Assembly (NCBI GenBank): GCA_963767645.1
Contig: CAVYEW010000004.1
Coordinates: 1 to 64,000, forward strand
Source: DATFDN01 sp963767645
GTDB lineage: Bacteria; Pseudomonadota; Alphaproteobacteria; Acetobacterales; Acetobacteraceae
Reading direction: 5' to 3'
DNA length: 64,000 nucleotides
The notes below the pieces were generated by a model. That model ran no database searches. It was not told the origin of the DNA and was given only the letters and a program-made list of their open reading frames with translations. Positions 18,200-27,154 of the stretch are shown piece after piece. Made by a program: the position numbers and the translations under genes. The first letter of the stretch is position 1. Every line of letters begins with the position of its first letter.

Positions 18200-18862
18200 A
18201 TGACAACGGTCGAATCGCTGATCGCGCATATCGAAGCGGAAGCACGGGCGACCGCCGGCTGGACCGGGCGTGCCGCACTCGATCCTCGCGTCCTGGATGC
18301 ATTGCGCGCCACCGACCGGGCCGCCTTCATGCCGGCCTCGGCCGCGGCTCAGGCGTATGCCGATGCGCCACATCCGATCGGCCACGGCCAGACCATCTCG
18401 CAGCCCTTCATCGTGGCGCTGATGACCGACCTGCTCGGCCTTTCCCGAGAGGCGCGCGTGCTCGAGGTCGGGACCGGCTCTGGCTATCAGGCGGCGATCC
18501 TGGCGCGGCTTGCGCGCGAGGTATTCTCGGTCGAGACCATTCCCGCGCTGTCGCTGCAGGCCGGAAAGGCGCTGGCGGCGGCCGGCCTGCACAACGTTTC
18601 GTTGCGCGTCGGCGATGGCGCCGCGGGCTGGCCGGAGGCGGCACCGTTCGACGCCATCATCGTCACCGCCGCCGCTGCGGACGTGCCGCCCGCGCTGGTC
18701 GGGCAACTCGGCGCGCCGGGGCGCATGGTCATCCCCGTGGGTCCGCCGGACGGAGAGCAGGAGCTGCGGTTGATCGAGCGGGACCGAACCGGGACTGTGC
18801 GCCAGTGCAGCGTACTCGCGGTCCGCTTCGTTCCCCTGGTGCGCCCCGGCTTGGCCGATTGA
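18200..18862 (+). CDS. pcm: Protein-L-isoaspartate O-methyltransferase
   Basis: A 220-residue repair enzyme that methylates isoaspartyl residues in damaged proteins. Family markers are DRAAFMPASA near residue 39, HPIGHGQTISQPFIVALM and the SAM motif VLEVGTGSGYQAAILAR; the tail with FVPLV is also typical. The length is normal. It is a single gene with a short intergenic distance to the luciferase-like gene downstream. Confidence 0.92.
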   Translation: MTTVESLIAHIEAEARATAGWTGRAALDPRVLDALRATDRAAFMPASAAAQAYADAPHPIGHGQTISQPFIVALMTDLLGLSREARVLEVGTGSGYQAAILARLAREVFSVETIPALSLQAGKALAAAGLHNVSLRVGDGAAGWPEAAPFDAIIVTAAAADVPPALVGQLGAPGRMVIPVGPPDGEQELRLIERDRTGTVRQCSVLAVRFVPLVRPGLAD

Positions 18863-18940
18863 CGGCCGGTTGACGGCGGCGGCCGGGCGCGTGCTACTTG
18901 CCGCCATCCTGCCACGGGCGGGCAACGATCGAGGCGTTCC

Positions 18941-20221
18941 ATGAAGCTGATGTGGTTCCACCTGATGCCCTACACCGAGCTGCCGGACGATTTCCGGCAG
19001 AAGTACCCATCGGTGTGGGTGGACATCCACTCCTCGCTGTTCGATCCGAAGCGTGCTCACCACATGTACAACGACTTCATGGATGAGCTTGAGTACGCCG
19101 CCGATTGCGGGTTCGACGCGATCTGCGTGAACGAGCACCACTCGAACGGCTACGGCCTGATGCCGTCCCCGAATCTGATCGCCAGCGCCCTCGCCCGGCG
19201 CACCACCGAGACGGCGATCTGCGTGATGGGCAACTCGCTCGCGCTGTATAACCCGCCGACCCGCGTCGCCGAGGAGTTCGCGATGATTGACGTGATCTCC
19301 GGCGGCCGGCTGATCGCCGGCTTTCCGGTCGGCACGCCGATGGACACGTGCTACGCCTACGGGCAGAACCCGTCGATGCTGCGTCAGCGCTACCTGGAGG
19401 CGCATGACCTGGTCATGCGGGCCTGGCAGGAGAAGGACACCTTCGCCTTCAACGGCCGCTTCAACCAGCAGCGCTATGTGAATATCTGGCCCCGACCGGT
19501 GCAGCGCCCGCATCCGCCGGTGTGGATTCCGGGCGGCGGCTCGGTCGAGACCTGGCAGTGGTGCGCGCAGATGGACTACGTGTACTGCTACCTGTCCTAC
19601 TACGGCTACAAGGCGGGCCGGGCGACCATGGACGGGTTCTGGGCGGAGATGGACCGGCTCGGCAAGGATCGGAACCCTTACCATGCCGGCTTCTTGCAGT
19701 TCGTGGGGGTGGGCGAGAGCCGCCAGCACGCGTTCGACCTCTATTCCGAGGCCGCCGAATATTTCTACGGCCGATGCCTGCACGTTGATCCGCGCTTCGC
19801 GGTGCCGCCCGGCTACACCAGCGAGGGCAGCCAGCGCGCCGGCATCGACAGCCAGATCCGCCAGGCGGCCGACGCCAATGTGCGCGGCAAGGGCACCGGC
19901 GAGCGCATGGCCTCGGTCGCGCGCGAGATGGATGCGATCGTGGACCGGGGCTACGTCATCATCGGCTCACCCGACGAAGTGGCCGAGCAATTGCGCGAGG
20001 TGGCGCACAACCTGAACGTCGGCCATCTGATGCTGCTCCTGCAATTCGGCAACATGGGCAAGGAGCTCTGCCGGTACAACACCAAACTGTTCGCCGAGCA
20101 GGTGCTGCCGAAGGTCAAGGACGTGTTCTCGGAATGGGAGGACCGTTGGTGGCCCCGCCCGATGGCGGCGGACAGCCGCGCCGATATCCCGGCCTTCGTA
20201 CCGCGGCTGGCGGCGGAGTAA
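18941..20221 (+). CDS. LLM class flavin-dependent oxidoreductase
   Basis: A 426-residue bacterial luciferase-like (TIM-barrel) monooxygenase. Landmarks are DAICVNEHHSNGYGLMPSPN near residues 47-66, EEFAMIDVISGGRLIAGFPV and PVWIPGGGSVETWQWC. The C-terminal segment with VIIGSPDEVAEQLREV matches FMN or F420-dependent family members. It is the first of a run of plus-strand genes with two alpha/beta hydrolases, suggesting oxidative degradation of an ester or cyclic ketone; this is inferred from context. Confidence 0.88.
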   Translation: MKLMWFHLMPYTELPDDFRQKYPSVWVDIHSSLFDPKRAHHMYNDFMDELEYAADCGFDAICVNEHHSNGYGLMPSPNLIASALARRTTETAICVMGNSLALYNPPTRVAEEFAMIDVISGGRLIAGFPVGTPMDTCYAYGQNPSMLRQRYLEAHDLVMRAWQEKDTFAFNGRFNQQRYVNIWPRPVQRPHPPVWIPGGGSVETWQWCAQMDYVYCYLSYYGYKAGRATMDGFWAEMDRLGKDRNPYHAGFLQFVGVGESRQHAFDLYSEAAEYFYGRCLHVDPRFAVPPGYTSEGSQRAGIDSQIRQAADANVRGKGTGERMASVAREMDAIVDRGYVIIGSPDEVAEQLREVAHNLNVGHLMLLLQFGNMGKELCRYNTKLFAEQVLPKVKDVFSEWEDRWWPRPMAADSRADIPAFVPRLAAE

Positions 20222-20225
20222 GTCC

Positions 20226-20308
20226 TGCCCCCTTCCCCCTCCCGCAAGGGGAGGGGGAGCGGTTGGAGAACTTCCCTGCCCTTGCAGGAGGGGTTGGGGG
20301 AGGGGGCA
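20226..20308. repeat. Palindromic G/C-rich intergenic repeat, family B copy 1
   Basis: Two inverted copies of a CCCTCCCGCAAGGG-type unit at 20227-20259 and 20271-20307 fill the gap between the luciferase-like gene and the next hydrolase. The same unit recurs at 27980-28014 and 36231-36304. Each occurrence lies between genes. It may be a REP-like element and could fold in mRNA. Confidence 0.7.
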
Positions 20309-20334
20309 AGCACCACGAATGCACGGAGAGAGAC

Positions 20335-21117
20335 GTGAGCGAACCCGAGACGGCGACGATCGAGGTCAACGGCTTTCCGATCCGGGTCTGGCGCAAGGGC
20401 AGCGGGCCAAAGCTGGGCTTCCTGGCGGGATACGGCGGGCTGCCGCGCTGGGTGCCGTTTCTCGACCACTTGGCTGAGACGCGCACCGTGGTCGTCCCGT
20501 CCCTGCCCGGCTTTCCCGGCGGGGAGCGCGGACATACGGTGCTGGACTCGCATCTGGACTGGGTCCTGGCCACGCGCCTCATTCTCGATCAGATCGGGCT
20601 CGACGGCGCCGATCTCGCGGGCAGTTCCGTCGGCGGCTCGCTGGTGGCCGAGTTTGCGGCCTTGTGGCCGCGCCGGGTGCGCAGGATCGCCCTGATCGCG
20701 CCCTTTGGGCTGTTCGACGAGAAGGACCCGGCCACCGACCCTTGGGCGCAGCGCGCCGACGACGTGGCCGGACTGATGTGCGCCGATCCGCAGACCTGGA
20801 CGGCGCTGAAGACGGCGCCGGAGGGCGCCAACTCGACCGAGTGGCCGATCGAGCAGATCCGAGCCAACGAGGCGGCTGCGCGTCTCCTCTGGCCGTTGGG
20901 CAACACCAAGCTCGAGAAGCGGCTCCCGCTGATCCAGGCGCCGACCCTGCTGATCTGGGGCGAGCAGGACCGCATCATGCCGCGCAGCTACGCCGAGCGG
21001 TTCCGCGCCGCCATCAAGGGCGAGGCGGACCTGCGGGTAATTCCCGGCGCCGGGCACCTGGCCGAACTCGATCAGCCGCGCGCGGTGGCCGATGCGGTCC
21101 TGGGCTGGATGAAGTAG
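20335..21117 (+). CDS. Alpha/beta hydrolase
   Basis: A 260-residue alpha/beta-hydrolase. The nucleophile elbow is AGSSVGGS (about residues 97-104), with LIWGEQDRIMP for the acid residue and GAGHLAELDQP for the His. GTG 20335 is chosen because GGAGAGA precedes it and it begins the conserved beta-strand TIEVNGFPIRVWRKG; an ATG start is not available nearby. It is close to a second hydrolase gene, and both may act after the luciferase-like monooxygenase. Confidence 0.85.
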   Translation: MSEPETATIEVNGFPIRVWRKGSGPKLGFLAGYGGLPRWVPFLDHLAETRTVVVPSLPGFPGGERGHTVLDSHLDWVLATRLILDQIGLDGADLAGSSVGGSLVAEFAALWPRRVRRIALIAPFGLFDEKDPATDPWAQRADDVAGLMCADPQTWTALKTAPEGANSTEWPIEQIRANEAAARLLWPLGNTKLEKRLPLIQAPTLLIWGEQDRIMPRSYAERFRAAIKGEADLRVIPGAGHLAELDQPRAVADAVLGWMK

Positions 21118-21120
21118 CCC

Positions 21121-22080
21121 ATGCCGCCGCTCGACCCCGACACGCTCATCGTGCTCGAGATGATGCGGGTGGCCGGCCGGCCACCCTTCGAGCAACTCAC
21201 CCCCGACGAGGCACGCGCCGCTTACGCGGCCAGCCGCGCCGTGCTCCAGCCCGACCCGGAGGAGGTGGCCGGGGTGCGCGACATCAGCGCTCCCGGGCCG
21301 GAGGGAGACATCGCGCTTCGGTCCTACCGGCCGGCGGGCGCTGCGGAGGCGGAGGAGTTGCCGGCGCTCGTCTACTATCACGGCGGCGGCTGGCTGCTGG
21401 GTGGTCTGGAGTCGCACGACGTGGTCTGCCGCCGGCTCGCCAACCTGGCCCGTTGCGCGGTGGTCTCGGTCGATTACCGCATGGCTCCGGAGCACAAATT
21501 TCCGGCCGCCGTGCAGGACAGCGCCGCCGCGACGCGCTGGGTGATCGAGAATGCCGGGGGCCTGCGGATCGATCCGGCCCGCGTGGCAGTGGGCGGCAAC
21601 TCGGCAGGCGGCAATCTGGCAGCGGTCATGGCGCTCATGGCGCGCGACGGCGATCTGCCGAAACTGGCGTTCCAGCTGCTGATCTACCCTGCAACCGATA
21701 TGATGATGGTGACGGTGTCCTCGCAGACCGTGCGCGAGGGCGTGCCGCTGACCAGCAGCACGATGCGGTGGTTCATCGACCATTACCTGCGCGATCCGGC
21801 CGATGGGCTGGACTGGCGTGCCTCCCCGCTCCGCGCGGCCAGTCTCGCGGGAACCGCGCCCGCCCTGGTGCTGACCGCCAGCGGCGACCCGCTGCGCGAC
21901 GAGGGGCTCGCATATGCCGAGCGGCTGGAGCGTGAGGGCGTGCGGACCACGCTGCTGCACTTCTCCGACCAGGTCCACGGCTTCCTCAGCATGGGCAGGA
22001 TCATCCGGGTCTCGGACGTCTCGTTGCAGATCATGGCGGCCGTGCTGAAGCGAGCATTGTTGCCCGTGGCCCATGGATAG
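21121..22080 (+). CDS. Alpha/beta hydrolase fold-3 esterase (HSL family)
   Basis: A 319-residue esterase of the hormone-sensitive-lipase group. It has the oxyanion-hole motif YYHGGGWLLGG (about residues 83-93), the nucleophile elbow GGNSAGGNLAA, the acidic residue region TASGDPLRDEG and the His region DQVHGFLSM. Length and motif spacing are normal. It starts three bases after the upstream hydrolase stop, so the pair is cotranscribed. Confidence 0.9.
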   Translation: MPPLDPDTLIVLEMMRVAGRPPFEQLTPDEARAAYAASRAVLQPDPEEVAGVRDISAPGPEGDIALRSYRPAGAAEAEELPALVYYHGGGWLLGGLESHDVVCRRLANLARCAVVSVDYRMAPEHKFPAAVQDSAAATRWVIENAGGLRIDPARVAVGGNSAGGNLAAVMALMARDGDLPKLAFQLLIYPATDMMMVTVSSQTVREGVPLTSSTMRWFIDHYLRDPADGLDWRASPLRAASLAGTAPALVLTASGDPLRDEGLAYAERLEREGVRTTLLHFSDQVHGFLSMGRIIRVSDVSLQIMAAVLKRALLPVAHG

Positions 22081-22143
22081 GCATGGAGAGATCAATCGAC
22101 GCTGGACGGCGAACGGAGCCGTCGGGATGCTGACGTCGCGGAG

Positions 22144-23766
22144 TTGAGTCCCGCCTTGGCGCAATCGGACCCGTCACCCCACATCGAGACGGGCGGCCAG
22201 GACGGTGCCGCCGAGGCGGCATTGCGGCGTCGGATCGCGCTCGATGCGAACGATTTCCGGGCGATCACCGAACTCGCGCTCATGCTCCTGACCAGAGGCA
22301 GCCTCGCGGAAGCCGAACTCCACGCCCGCAACGCCGTGCGCATCGCGCCGGAGAACCCGCACGCCCACAATCTCATGGGCATGATCCTGACGGAGGCGCA
22401 CAAGCCGCAACTAGGCGAGTTTCACTATCGGCGCGTGCTGCAGCTGTCCGGGAACCGGGATCCGATCCTGCTCGCCAACCTCGCCTGGAACCTGAAGACT
22501 CAGGGCAAGATTGAGGAGGCGCGCGGGCTCTATCGGGAGTCGGTCTCGCTGGCGCCGAACGTTCCGCAGACCCTGCTTGGCTGGACCAGGCTGGAGGAGG
22601 CGGACCGCCAGTTCGAGAAGGCCGCCGAAATCCTCGATCGCGCCGAGGCGGTGTTTCCCGGCAAGTCAAGCTTTCTGCTCGCGCGAGCGGTGCTCCTTGG
22701 ACGCACGCGCCAATACGAAGCGGCCTTGAAGACCTTGGACCAGATCGCGCAGATCAGCCAGGGCGGCAATCTGGGGCCGGACGAGCTTCTGGAGAAAGGC
22801 CTGCTGCTCGATCGGATGGGCTGTCATTCCGAAGCCTTCGCCGCCTTCGCGGAGGGCAAGCGCAAGGCACGCGAGTATAGCGGCCAATCCTACCTGGCCG
22901 AGCATGCGCAGCGTCTGGTCGCGCGCCTCGCGAACTTCTTCACCGCCGGCCGGCTGCATATCCTGCCGCGGGCGGACGTGCTCGACGCGACGCCGCAGCC
23001 GATCTTCATTCTGGGGTTCCCGCGTTCCGGCACCACGCTGGTCGAGCAGACGCTGTCATCGCATCCGCAGATTGCCGCTGGGGACGAACTGCCGCTGATT
23101 GCGGAAATAACCGAAATCATGCCGAGGCTGTTCGAGAGCCCGCTGGGTTATCCCGAGGCGCTGGCCGAACTCTGGATGGCCGATCACCGCGAAGGACTGA
23201 ACGATTTGCGGGACCACTATCTCCGACGGGTGCGCCAGCTCGGCATCGTCGAACCGGGCTCTGCCTGGTTCACCGACAAGATGCCGCTGAACGAGACGCA
23301 TCTCGGCCTGATTGCGCTGCTGTTCCCGGCCGCGCCGCTTATCCATGTGCTGCGCCACCCTCTCGACGTCGTGCTGTCGGTGTTCTCCAACAACCTGACG
23401 CACGGCTTCTTCTGCTCCTACGACCTGGAATCGGCAGCGCGGCATTACGTGCTGATCATGGACCTGGTCGAACACTACCGCCGCGAGATGGCGCTGCGAT
23501 ACCTGCCGATCCACTACGAGGCCATCGTCGACGATCAGGAGGCCAGCGTGCGGCAGATGCTCGCCTTCATCGGGGCGCCGTTCGACGAACGCTGCCTGCG
23601 CTTCCACGAAAACCGGCGCTACGCACGCACCGCGAGCTATGCCCAGGTGACCGAGCAACTCTACGACCGGTCGCGTTTCCGGTATCGGAAGTACCTCCGA
23701 CACTTGCAGCCGGTGGTACCGATCCTGCGGCCAGTGATCGAGCGGCTCGGCTACACGGTGGATTGA
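22144..23766 (+). CDS. TPR-repeat sulfotransferase family protein
   Basis: A 540-residue protein. The N-terminal half (about 20-250) is tetratricopeptide-like, e.g. AEAELHARNAVRIAPENPHA and EEARGLYRESVSLAPNVP. The C-terminal half is a PAPS-dependent sulfotransferase domain with FILGFPRSGTTLVEQTLSSH (5'-phosphosulfate loop) and IHVLRHPLDVVLSVFSNNL (3'-phosphate site). TTG 22144 is the longest plausible start; in-frame ATGs occur only after the conserved TPR part begins. The acceptor is unknown and may be a protein or glycan. Confidence 0.85.
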   Translation: MSPALAQSDPSPHIETGGQDGAAEAALRRRIALDANDFRAITELALMLLTRGSLAEAELHARNAVRIAPENPHAHNLMGMILTEAHKPQLGEFHYRRVLQLSGNRDPILLANLAWNLKTQGKIEEARGLYRESVSLAPNVPQTLLGWTRLEEADRQFEKAAEILDRAEAVFPGKSSFLLARAVLLGRTRQYEAALKTLDQIAQISQGGNLGPDELLEKGLLLDRMGCHSEAFAAFAEGKRKAREYSGQSYLAEHAQRLVARLANFFTAGRLHILPRADVLDATPQPIFILGFPRSGTTLVEQTLSSHPQIAAGDELPLIAEITEIMPRLFESPLGYPEALAELWMADHREGLNDLRDHYLRRVRQLGIVEPGSAWFTDKMPLNETHLGLIALLFPAAPLIHVLRHPLDVVLSVFSNNLTHGFFCSYDLESAARHYVLIMDLVEHYRREMALRYLPIHYEAIVDDQEASVRQMLAFIGAPFDERCLRFHENRRYARTASYAQVTEQLYDRSRFRYRKYLRHLQPVVPILRPVIERLGYTVD

Positions 23767-23815
23767 GATCAGGGGGCTTTCGCGGTTTGCCCATCGCGCT
23801 CAGCGCGTAGGCTGC

Positions 23816-23968
23816 TCACATGCGCCCCAACACAAGCCCCTCGCGCGCCAAGTCGCGGAGCACGGCACGCGCCAGATCGCGTGCCTGGACTTCCGTCACG
23901 ACGGCAAACAGGCGGCGGATCGCACGCGCCACCGCCTCCACAGCGGCGTCTTCGTCGAGTTCGGTCAC
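23816..23968 (-). CDS. Small hypothetical protein
   Basis: A 50-residue, probably helical acidic/basic protein (VTELDEDAAVEAVARAIRRL then LARAVLRDLAREGLVLG). Its GTG overlaps the upstream stop by four bases (GTGA), which argues for a real, translationally coupled gene. I do not recognise its family. It would be made with the HMA2-type protein. Confidence 0.5.
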   Translation of the reverse strand: MTELDEDAAVEAVARAIRRLFAVVTEVQARDLARAVLRDLAREGLVLGRM

Positions 23969-24510
23969 TGCCGGCGAGCCAAGGATCGGGCGCTGGCCGC
24001 GTAGAACACAAGCGACAGGGCGGAGTTCAGCACCCGCCCCCGCGCGAGCTGCGCCAGCCCGACGCCCGTCAGCGCGGCGGCCAGGCCAGGCCGCTTCAGG
24101 GCGCGGAACGCGTTGAAGCCGTTCCACAGGTTCTCGACAGCTGAATCGCCCACCAGGCGGCCGCGCGCGAGCTGCACGGCGGCAGCCGCGCCGAACCCGG
24201 CAGCTGCCAGCCCGAATGGAGAGGGCGGCGCGACCGGGTTCCGGGTGCGCCGGGCGGGCGGAAGGGGGGGTGCGATATCCAGCCCAAGCTCCCACGCGAC
24301 GGTTTCGATCTCCCCCTCGTGCTCCAGCAACAAGCTACCAGTGACCGGATTGGCCCGCGCGGCCAGCACGGCCGGCAGAGCGCGCGCCTGCTCGATCATC
24401 CGCGCGAAGAACGCGTCATCGCCGCGACGCGCCGGAATGCGCAGGCGCGTGCGGCCCGGCAGCCGATGCGTGACGTTTGCCTCCGAGCGGCTGGCCCCCT
24501 CATCCTGCAT
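23965..24510 (-). CDS. HMA2 domain-containing protein
   Basis: A 181-residue protein resembling HMA2-domain (heavy-metal-associated-like) proteins. The N-terminal part has VTHRLPGRTRLRIPARRGDD and LARANPVTGSLLLEHEGE, which fit the ferredoxin-like fold, followed by alanine-rich segments (FGLAAAGFGAAAAVQLARG) that may be membrane-associated. Metal-binding Cys-x-x-Cys is not seen, so a metal role is doubtful. ATG 24510 starts the conserved part. It is divergent from the DUF5132-like gene. Confidence 0.65.
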   Translation of the reverse strand: MQDEGASRSEANVTHRLPGRTRLRIPARRGDDAFFARMIEQARALPAVLAARANPVTGSLLLEHEGEIETVAWELGLDIAPPLPPARRTRNPVAPPSPFGLAAAGFGAAAAVQLARGRLVGDSAVENLWNGFNAFRALKRPGLAAALTGVGLAQLARGRVLNSALSLVFYAASARSLARRQ

Positions 24511-24619
24511 TCCGCCTCCCGCGTGACGACCGCAAGGCTTTGAACCGCCCCGGTCTCGCATGATGCAATCAGCCCGCCTAGTCTTGGCACAGCATTCCGA
24601 TCGTCTGAAGGAGAGAGCC

Positions 24620-24898
24620 TTGGCACGAGGATACGGCGCCGGCATGGCCACCGGGCTGGCGGTCGGCATCGCAGCGGCGTTCCTGCGCCCGTTATGGCTG
24701 CCGGTCATGGCCCGGTGGGGCCGGCCGGCAGCCAAGGCCGCGATCAAGCAAGGCGTTCTGGCCTATGAGCTGGGCCGGGAGCGGGTGTCGGAGCTGGGCG
24801 AGAACGTGAGCGACCTGGTGGCCGAAGCGCAGGTCGAGCTGGCAGCGGACCGCGCCTCGCAGCACCTGGCTGAGACCGCCGCCGGTTCCGCGGAATAG
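24620..24898 (+). CDS. DUF5132-like small protein
   Basis: A 92-residue protein with one hydrophobic segment (GLAVGIAAAFLRPLWLPVMA) followed by GRPAAKAAIKQGVLAYELGR and an acidic helix (DLVAEAQVELAADRAS). This resembles DUF5132 proteins that often occur next to HMA2-type proteins. TTG 24620 is preferred because AAGGAG lies seven bases upstream; an ATG 60 bases earlier has no such site. Function unknown. Confidence 0.55.
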   Translation: MARGYGAGMATGLAVGIAAAFLRPLWLPVMARWGRPAAKAAIKQGVLAYELGRERVSELGENVSDLVAEAQVELAADRASQHLAETAAGSAE

Positions 24899-24900
24899 GA

Positions 24901-25512
24901 TCAGCCCAGCAGGACGCGATGCTGGCGAAGGAAACCGAGCAGCGGAAGCATGGGCAGACCCAGGATCGCGGCTTGCTCGCCCTCGATACGCTCGAACAGG
25001 TGCATCCCCATGCCTTCCAGGCGGTAGGCACCGACGCTCGACGTAACCGCCGCGCCCTCGGCGGCGAGATAGGCGTCGAGGAACGCATCCGAGAATGCGC
25101 GCATGAACAGGCGCGGACGGGCGACGTGCTGCCATAGGCGTTGTCCGTCACGCTGACAGACGATCGCGGTGGCTAGGACGTGCGGTTTGCCGCGCAAGGC
25201 AAGAAGCTGATGCCGGGCGGCTTCGGTGTGCTCCGGCTTGTCGAACCAGGCGCTCTCGCATATCAGGATCTGGTCGGCGCCGATCACGATTGCGTTGGGC
25301 TCGCGCGCGGCGATCTGCTGAGCCTTCAGGGCAGCGAGAAGGATCGCGGCGTCTTCCGCGCTTGCTCCATCGACACGGGCGCTGTGCTTGACCGCCGCCT
25401 CGTCTATGACGGCCGGGCGGGCGACAAAGGTCAGTCCGACAGCCTCCAGCAGCGTCCGGCGTGCGGTGGAGGCGCTGGCCAGGATGATCGACGGTGCGGG
25501 TGCCTGAAGCAT
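24901..25512 (-). CDS. maf: Maf-like nucleoside triphosphate pyrophosphatase
   Basis: A 203-residue Maf-family enzyme that hydrolyses non-canonical or excess nucleoside triphosphates. It has ILASASTARRTLLEAVGL (residues 10-27), ADQILICESAWFDKP with the catalytic Asp, and the C-terminal YRLEGMGMHLFERIEGEQAA. The length is normal. It overlaps nothing and is convergent with the DUF5132-like gene, with a two-base gap between the stops. Confidence 0.9.
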   Translation of the reverse strand: MLQAPAPSIILASASTARRTLLEAVGLTFVARPAVIDEAAVKHSARVDGASAEDAAILLAALKAQQIAAREPNAIVIGADQILICESAWFDKPEHTEAARHQLLALRGKPHVLATAIVCQRDGQRLWQHVARPRLFMRAFSDAFLDAYLAAEGAAVTSSVGAYRLEGMGMHLFERIEGEQAAILGLPMLPLLGFLRQHRVLLG

Positions 25513-25603
25513 CGCTCAGCCCGTTCGATTTGCAAGCCCGCCCGGGAACCGGTCGGTCGGCCGGCGCATTATCTCGACACAGCACGACAATCGGGGCGCG
25601 GGC

Positions 25604-26035
25604 GTGGCGGAGACCGACAAGCCTGGAGCGGAAATCGTCGTTCCGGTCCTGGAGGAGCGGGCGGTGATCGGCACGCGCGAGGTGGAAACCGACCGCGTGC
25701 TCGTCCGTACTCGCGTGGAGACTCGCAGCGAAGCTGTGGAGCGGCTGCTGCGCAGTGATTCGGTCGAGATCGAGCGCGTGCCGGTCGGGAGGGTCGTCGA
25801 GACCGCGCCCGAGCCGCGCGAGCAGGACGGTGTGCTGATCGTCCCGGTGGTCGAGGAGGAGTTGGTGCTGCACACGCGCCTCGTCCTGAAGGAAGAGGTG
25901 CGTATCCGCCGCACCCAGGGCACGCGGCCCGTGCGTCGCGAGGTCCAGCTTCGGCGGGAAGTCGTCACGACCGAACACCTGCCCGTTACCGCGCCAGACA
26001 TCAAGGAGGATGCAGAAGATGCCCACCACGAATGA
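25604..26035 (+). CDS. DUF2382 (YsnF/AvaK) domain protein
   Basis: A 143-residue highly charged protein with the DUF2382 pattern: EIVVPVLEERAVIGTREVET near the start, then VLIVPVVEEELVLHTRLVLK and RREVQLRREVVTTEHLPV. Such proteins are stress-associated; the biochemical role is unknown. GTG 25604 is used. It overlaps the start of the next DUF2382 gene by 17 bases, so the two form a unit. Confidence 0.8.
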   Translation: MAETDKPGAEIVVPVLEERAVIGTREVETDRVLVRTRVETRSEAVERLLRSDSVEIERVPVGRVVETAPEPREQDGVLIVPVVEEELVLHTRLVLKEEVRIRRTQGTRPVRREVQLRREVVTTEHLPVTAPDIKEDAEDAHHE

Positions 26036-27107
26036 CCCGAAGATGCCTGAAAGATCCCTGGCGACCGATGCGGCAAGCCGGACAGACGCCGGGCGCAGCT
26101 ACCAGATCGTCGCGATGTTCGACAGCTTCGAGCGGGCGCGTGCCGCGCGCGATCGTCTGACCGAAGAGGGAATTCCGTCGGCGGACATGGACATCATTAA
26201 TCGCGATGCGGAGGCGGCCTACGCCAATCGCGACTATGAACGGAACGAGGAAGGGTTCTGGGGCGCGGTCAAAAATTTCTTCGTTCCCGACGAGCACGCC
26301 ACCGGCTACACGGAAGGCTTGCGCCGCGGGCACGCCATGCTGGTCGTGCGACCTCCCTTCGAGCAGCATGACCGGATCGTAGAAATCCTTGAGGGATATG
26401 ATCCGATCGACTTCGACGCCCAGGAAGAGGAGTGGCGCAGGAGCGGCTGGACTGGTACCGCACCGACCTCCCGGACCACGGCGAGCACGACGGATCTCGG
26501 AACCGCTTCGACGTTGGGAACCACAGAGAGGACGACCGATCTCGGAACCGCTTCGACGTTGGGGACCACGGGGGCAGTGACGGATCTTGGAACCGCCGCT
26601 ACTCCGGCCGTCGCTCCGGAGCCGGTCGCGCCGCTTGCGGCCGAGACCGGGATGGCGAGGACCACGGCGGCGACACAGGGAGTGGAAGGGGAAGCCATCC
26701 CGGTCGTCGAGGAGGATATCCGCGTCGGCAAGCGCGTGGTCAGCCGCGGCGGCGTGCGCGTCCGGAGCTATGTGCTGGAGCGTCCGGTCGAGCAGGACGT
26801 GACCCTGCGCGACGAGCGTGTCCAGGTTGAACGCCGGCCGGTTGATCGCCCGGCGGGCACGGTACCGGCGGAGGCGTTCCGCGAACGCTCCATCGAGGTA
26901 TCGGCGACCGGCGAGGAGGCGGTGGTCCAGAAGGAAGCCCGCGTCGTCGAGGAAGTGGTGGTGCGCAAGGAGGCCGAGGAGCGGACCGAGACGGTGCGCG
27001 ACACGGTCCGCAAGACCGAGGTCGAAGTCGAGAACACCGGAACGGAGCGGACCTCGCCTCGGACCGAGACGACACAGACGACGGATACGACCCGGACTAC
27101 CCGCTGA
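26019..27107 (+). CDS. GSP17M-like/DUF2382 stress protein
   Basis: A 362-residue protein with three parts. Residues 28-130 resemble the general stress protein 17M domain (IVAMFDSFERARAARDRL). A threonine/glycine-rich linker with 15-residue repeats occupies about residues 155-200. A C-terminal DUF2382 domain has GEAIPVVEEDIRVGKRVV and VEQDVTLRDERVQVERRPV. ATG 26019 lies nine bases after AAGGAGG; an ATG three codons earlier is too close to that site. It is likely an envelope or general stress protein, function unknown. Confidence 0.85.
   Translation: MPTTNDPKMPERSLATDAASRTDAGRSYQIVAMFDSFERARAARDRLTEEGIPSADMDIINRDAEAAYANRDYERNEEGFWGAVKNFFVPDEHATGYTEGLRRGHAMLVVRPPFEQHDRIVEILEGYDPIDFDAQEEEWRRSGWTGTAPTSRTTASTTDLGTASTLGTTERTTDLGTASTLGTTGAVTDLGTAATPAVAPEPVAPLAAETGMARTTAATQGVEGEAIPVVEEDIRVGKRVVSRGGVRVRSYVLERPVEQDVTLRDERVQVERRPVDRPAGTVPAEAFRERSIEVSATGEEAVVQKEARVVEEVVVRKEAEERTETVRDTVRKTEVEVENTGTERTSPRTETTQTTDTTRTTR
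26490..26594 (+). repeat. 45-bp tandem repeat inside stress-protein gene
   Basis: Three in-frame units start at 26490, 26535 and 26580, each encoding a version of T-D-L-G-T-A-(S/A)-T; the first two are nearly identical over 40 bases. The period of 45 bases keeps the reading frame, so copy-number change would shorten or lengthen the linker by 15 residues. Confidence 0.85.
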
Positions 27108-27115
27108 TCCTGAGC

Positions 27116-27154
27116 AATTCCGGCCCTCTCTCCCGCTGAAAGGGGGCCGGAATT
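27116..27154. terminator. Bidirectional hairpin terminator
   Basis: An 11-bp perfect stem (AATTCCGGCCC at 27116-27126 with its complement at 27144-27154) and a 17-nt loop between convergent genes. The AATT ends read as short A/T runs on both strands. It probably ends transcription of the stress gene and of the minus-strand small gene. Confidence 0.65.

Noticed and set aside
19951..22164. Minus-strand 737-codon frame opposite the luciferase-like and hydrolase genes
   Set aside because: Mirror frame; three intact genes with catalytic motifs are on the other strand.
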